The notes beneath the pieces were generated by a model. The model ran no database searches and was not told the DNA's origin. It saw nothing but the letters and a program-made list of their open reading frames with translations. DNA of 64,000 bases, from assembly GCF_029855125.1 (NCBI RefSeq), contig NZ_CP123229.1, positions 3,144,501 through 3,208,500 of the forward strand, read 5' to 3'. Position 1 is the stretch's first letter. Each line of letters begins with the position of its first letter. Position numbers and translations under genes: made by a program. This DNA comes from Methylocapsa sp. D3K7. GTDB lineage: Bacteria > Pseudomonadota > Alphaproteobacteria > Rhizobiales > Beijerinckiaceae. This document shows, in pieces, positions 62,546 to 64,000 of the stretch.

Positions 62546-63573
62546 GGCCGACAATTGCGGGCTTTGCGCTGCCGCTCGCCTTGCTGCTGAGCCTTGTGGT
62601 TTTGTGGCCCTCGCAAAGTCTCGGGCAGGGCGTGCATCATCCTTTCGCTGTCGGGGCCAATGAAGGCGCGGTCGCCAGCGCGCAAGGCGTCATGGGCTGG
62701 ATCCTGGCCAAGGAATCGGGGTTTTACCGTCTGCTCAGCGGCGCCATCCGGACCGCCAAACTGAACGGGGGCGCCCCTTGGGGGCTTATCGCTCTCAGTC
62801 TCGGCTATGGAATTTTTCATGCCGCTGGCCCGGGCCACGGAAAGGCGGTGATCGCCTCCTATATGCTGGCCAATGAGCGCGCCTTGCGGCGAGGTTTGGT
62901 CATCGCGTTTGGCGCCGCGCTTTTGCAAGGTTTTACCGCGGTCGCGATCGTCGGGATTAGCGCCATCGTGTTCCAGGCGGCCGCGGCGCGGATGACGGCC
63001 GCCGCGAATGTAGTTGAAATCGTGAGCTATGCCGGAATCACCGTTCTCGGCGCGGTGCTGGTCACGGTGAAAGGCGCCGCGCTCCTGGCCGCGCGGCGTG
63101 TGGCACCCTCTGCTGTTGACTACGCGGGGGCGGGCGTCGCCGGCAATTTCCGTGCTGATGATTGCACGGAAGACCATCTGCACGGGCCAGGATGCAGCCA
63201 TTTCCACGCCCCGGACCCCCTCACGCTCGGCGCCGGGTTTTCGTGGAAAAGCGCTGCGCTGACCATGCTTGCAGCGGGCGCCCGCCCTTGCTCGGGCGCC
63301 ATTTTGGTTCTCGTCTTCGCCTTGGCACAGGGGATTTTTTCAGCCGGAATCTTTGCCGTGCTGGCGATGTCGCTTGGCACCGCGATCACCACCGCCGCGC
63401 TGGCCAGCACCGCTGTTTTCGCCAAAAATACAGCAGTGAAATATGCCACGCCCGGTTCCAGGCGAAGCCTGATGGCGGGACGCCTGTTCGAGTTCGCCGC
63501 CGCCAGCGCGGTGCTGGGCTTGGGGATCACTTTGTTGCTGGCGGTCCTCGCGGGCGGCACGGGCGCCAGTTAA
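62536..63573 (+). CDS. NicO/RcnA-type nickel/cobalt (or zinc) transporter
   Basis: A 345-residue membrane protein with about six to seven helices. The family motif is GIFHAAGPGHGKAVIASYML near residue 95, with metal-handling histidines. A His/Cys-containing loop, DDCTEDHLHGPGCSHFHAPD, sits between helices near residue 215, and AAGARPCSGAILVLVFALAQ is the second conserved helix. Members export or import Ni/Co; direction cannot be read here. It overlaps the DUF1007 gene, so the two are coupled. Confidence 0.88.
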   Translation: MSVRPTIAGFALPLALLLSLVVLWPSQSLGQGVHHPFAVGANEGAVASAQGVMGWILAKESGFYRLLSGAIRTAKLNGGAPWGLIALSLGYGIFHAAGPGHGKAVIASYMLANERALRRGLVIAFGAALLQGFTAVAIVGISAIVFQAAAARMTAAANVVEIVSYAGITVLGAVLVTVKGAALLAARRVAPSAVDYAGAGVAGNFRADDCTEDHLHGPGCSHFHAPDPLTLGAGFSWKSAALTMLAAGARPCSGAILVLVFALAQGIFSAGIFAVLAMSLGTAITTAALASTAVFAKNTAVKYATPGSRRSLMAGRLFEFAAASAVLGLGITLLLAVLAGGTGAS

Positions 63574-63576
63574 GGC

Positions 63577-64000
63577 CTAAGCCGCTTCCAGCAGCCGCTT
63601 GGACACCAGTTCTCGCAGAGCGTGCAAATCCTTGGCAAAAACCCTGATACCCTCGGAAAGCTTCTCCGTCGCCATCGCATCTTCGTTCAACATGAAGCGG
63701 AACGTTTTTTCGTCGAGGGAGAGCTTTGCCGGCGGGTGAGCCGCGGCCGACACGGGATCGAGCTGGCGGGTGAGGGTGCCCGTGTCGTTGGCGAGCTCAT
63801 CGAGCAATTGCGGCGAAATCGTCAACCGGTCGCAGCCCGCCAGTGCTTCGATCTCGCCCTTGTTGCGGAAGGACGCGCCCATCACCACGGTCTTAATTTG
63901 GTGCGCCTTGAAATAATTATAGATTTCCCGAACCGAGCGGACGCCGGGATCGGTTTCGGGCGTGTAGGTCTTGCCTTCGGCCTTGCTGTACCAGTCGAGA
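63577..64000 (-). CDS. tal: Transaldolase, C-terminal part (5' end outside window)
   Basis: The last 141 residues of a transaldolase. Landmarks are DWYSKAEGKTYTPETDPG, VRSVREIYNYFKAHQIKT, VVMGASFRNKGEIEALAGCD and LTISPQLLDEL, as in the TalB class of the pentose phosphate pathway. It exchanges dihydroxyacetone units between sugar phosphates in the cytoplasm. The catalytic lysine lies outside the window. It is convergent with the NicO gene, three bases apart. Confidence 0.95.
   Translation of the reverse strand, partial: LDWYSKAEGKTYTPETDPGVRSVREIYNYFKAHQIKTVVMGASFRNKGEIEALAGCDRLTISPQLLDELANDTGTLTRQLDPVSAAAHPPAKLSLDEKTFRFMLNEDAMATEKLSEGIRVFAKDLHALRELVSKRLLEAA

Overview
The window is a GC-rich, gene-dense chromosomal segment of an alphaproteobacterium in the Hyphomicrobiales. 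Gene content points to the Beijerinckiaceae or a close relative: TimA/Tim44, an NDUFA9-like protein, MidA/NDUFAF7, a phasin, a CycM-type membrane cytochrome c, the DUF4142 and DUF1007 families, and a 41-residue bL36. This placement is inferred from gene families and style, not from a marker-gene tree. No rRNA, CRISPR array, phage or transposase is visible. There is one tRNA gene (tRNA-Leu, anticodon CAG). Both ends cut a gene: a sulfite/nitrite reductase on the left and a transaldolase on the right.

Layout. 1-2.0 kb: assimilatory sulfate reduction (cysI end, cysH, DUF934). 3-5.8 kb: lipoprotein esterase, pyroglutamyl peptidase, TerC. 5.8-8.4 kb: an ECF sigma factor with its apparent promoter, folE, then a DUF4142-cupredoxin pair behind a second copy of the same promoter. 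8.5-20.4 kb: YiiX-like hydrolase, Tat-exported spermidine-dehydrogenase-like flavoprotein, phosphoesterase, DUF2157 membrane protein, a PAS-GGDEF-EAL protein with a degenerate GGDEF, phasin, SHOCT protein, cupin, IsdG-like monooxygenase. 20.5-28.6 kb: tRNA-Leu, NDUFA9-like reductase, CysZ-like protein, the timA-mltA-smr-metallopeptidase operon, fxsA, TetR, and ybjN-proC-small exported protein. 29-35.6 kb: AI-2E family permease, a YidB/OmpA fusion, UbiK, and lgt-midA-pgeF with 4-bp overlaps. 35.6-39.7 kb: a large single-module Pls/PosA-type synthetase. 40-43.9 kb: fabI, a second sigma/anti-sigma pair, and an isolated lower-GC gene of unknown function. 44-49.9 kb: the yejABEF-type peptide/microcin C importer. 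50-53.6 kb: cytochrome c, WcaI-like glycosyltransferase, Wza-like export lipoprotein. 54.2-58.7 kb: fused aroK-aroB frame, CorC/HlyC protein, pth, rplY. 58.9-64 kb: ClC-type channel, TPR protein, rpmJ, DUF1007-NicO metal transport pair, transaldolase.

Most genes are housekeeping, envelope or stress functions. The parts most worth attention are: (a) two near-identical 44-bp palindromes, 37 kb apart, each centred on a parS-like core; (b) two RpoE-type promoters with identical spacing, one before the ECF sigma gene and one before DUF4142-cupredoxin, which suggests a small autoregulated regulon; (c) the Pls-like synthetase, whose adenylation pocket reads like one for a basic amino acid; (d) an aroK-aroB junction where a T8 run removes an expected stop codon just before an aroB ribosome binding site; (e) the unknown low-GC gene at 43.0-43.9 kb.
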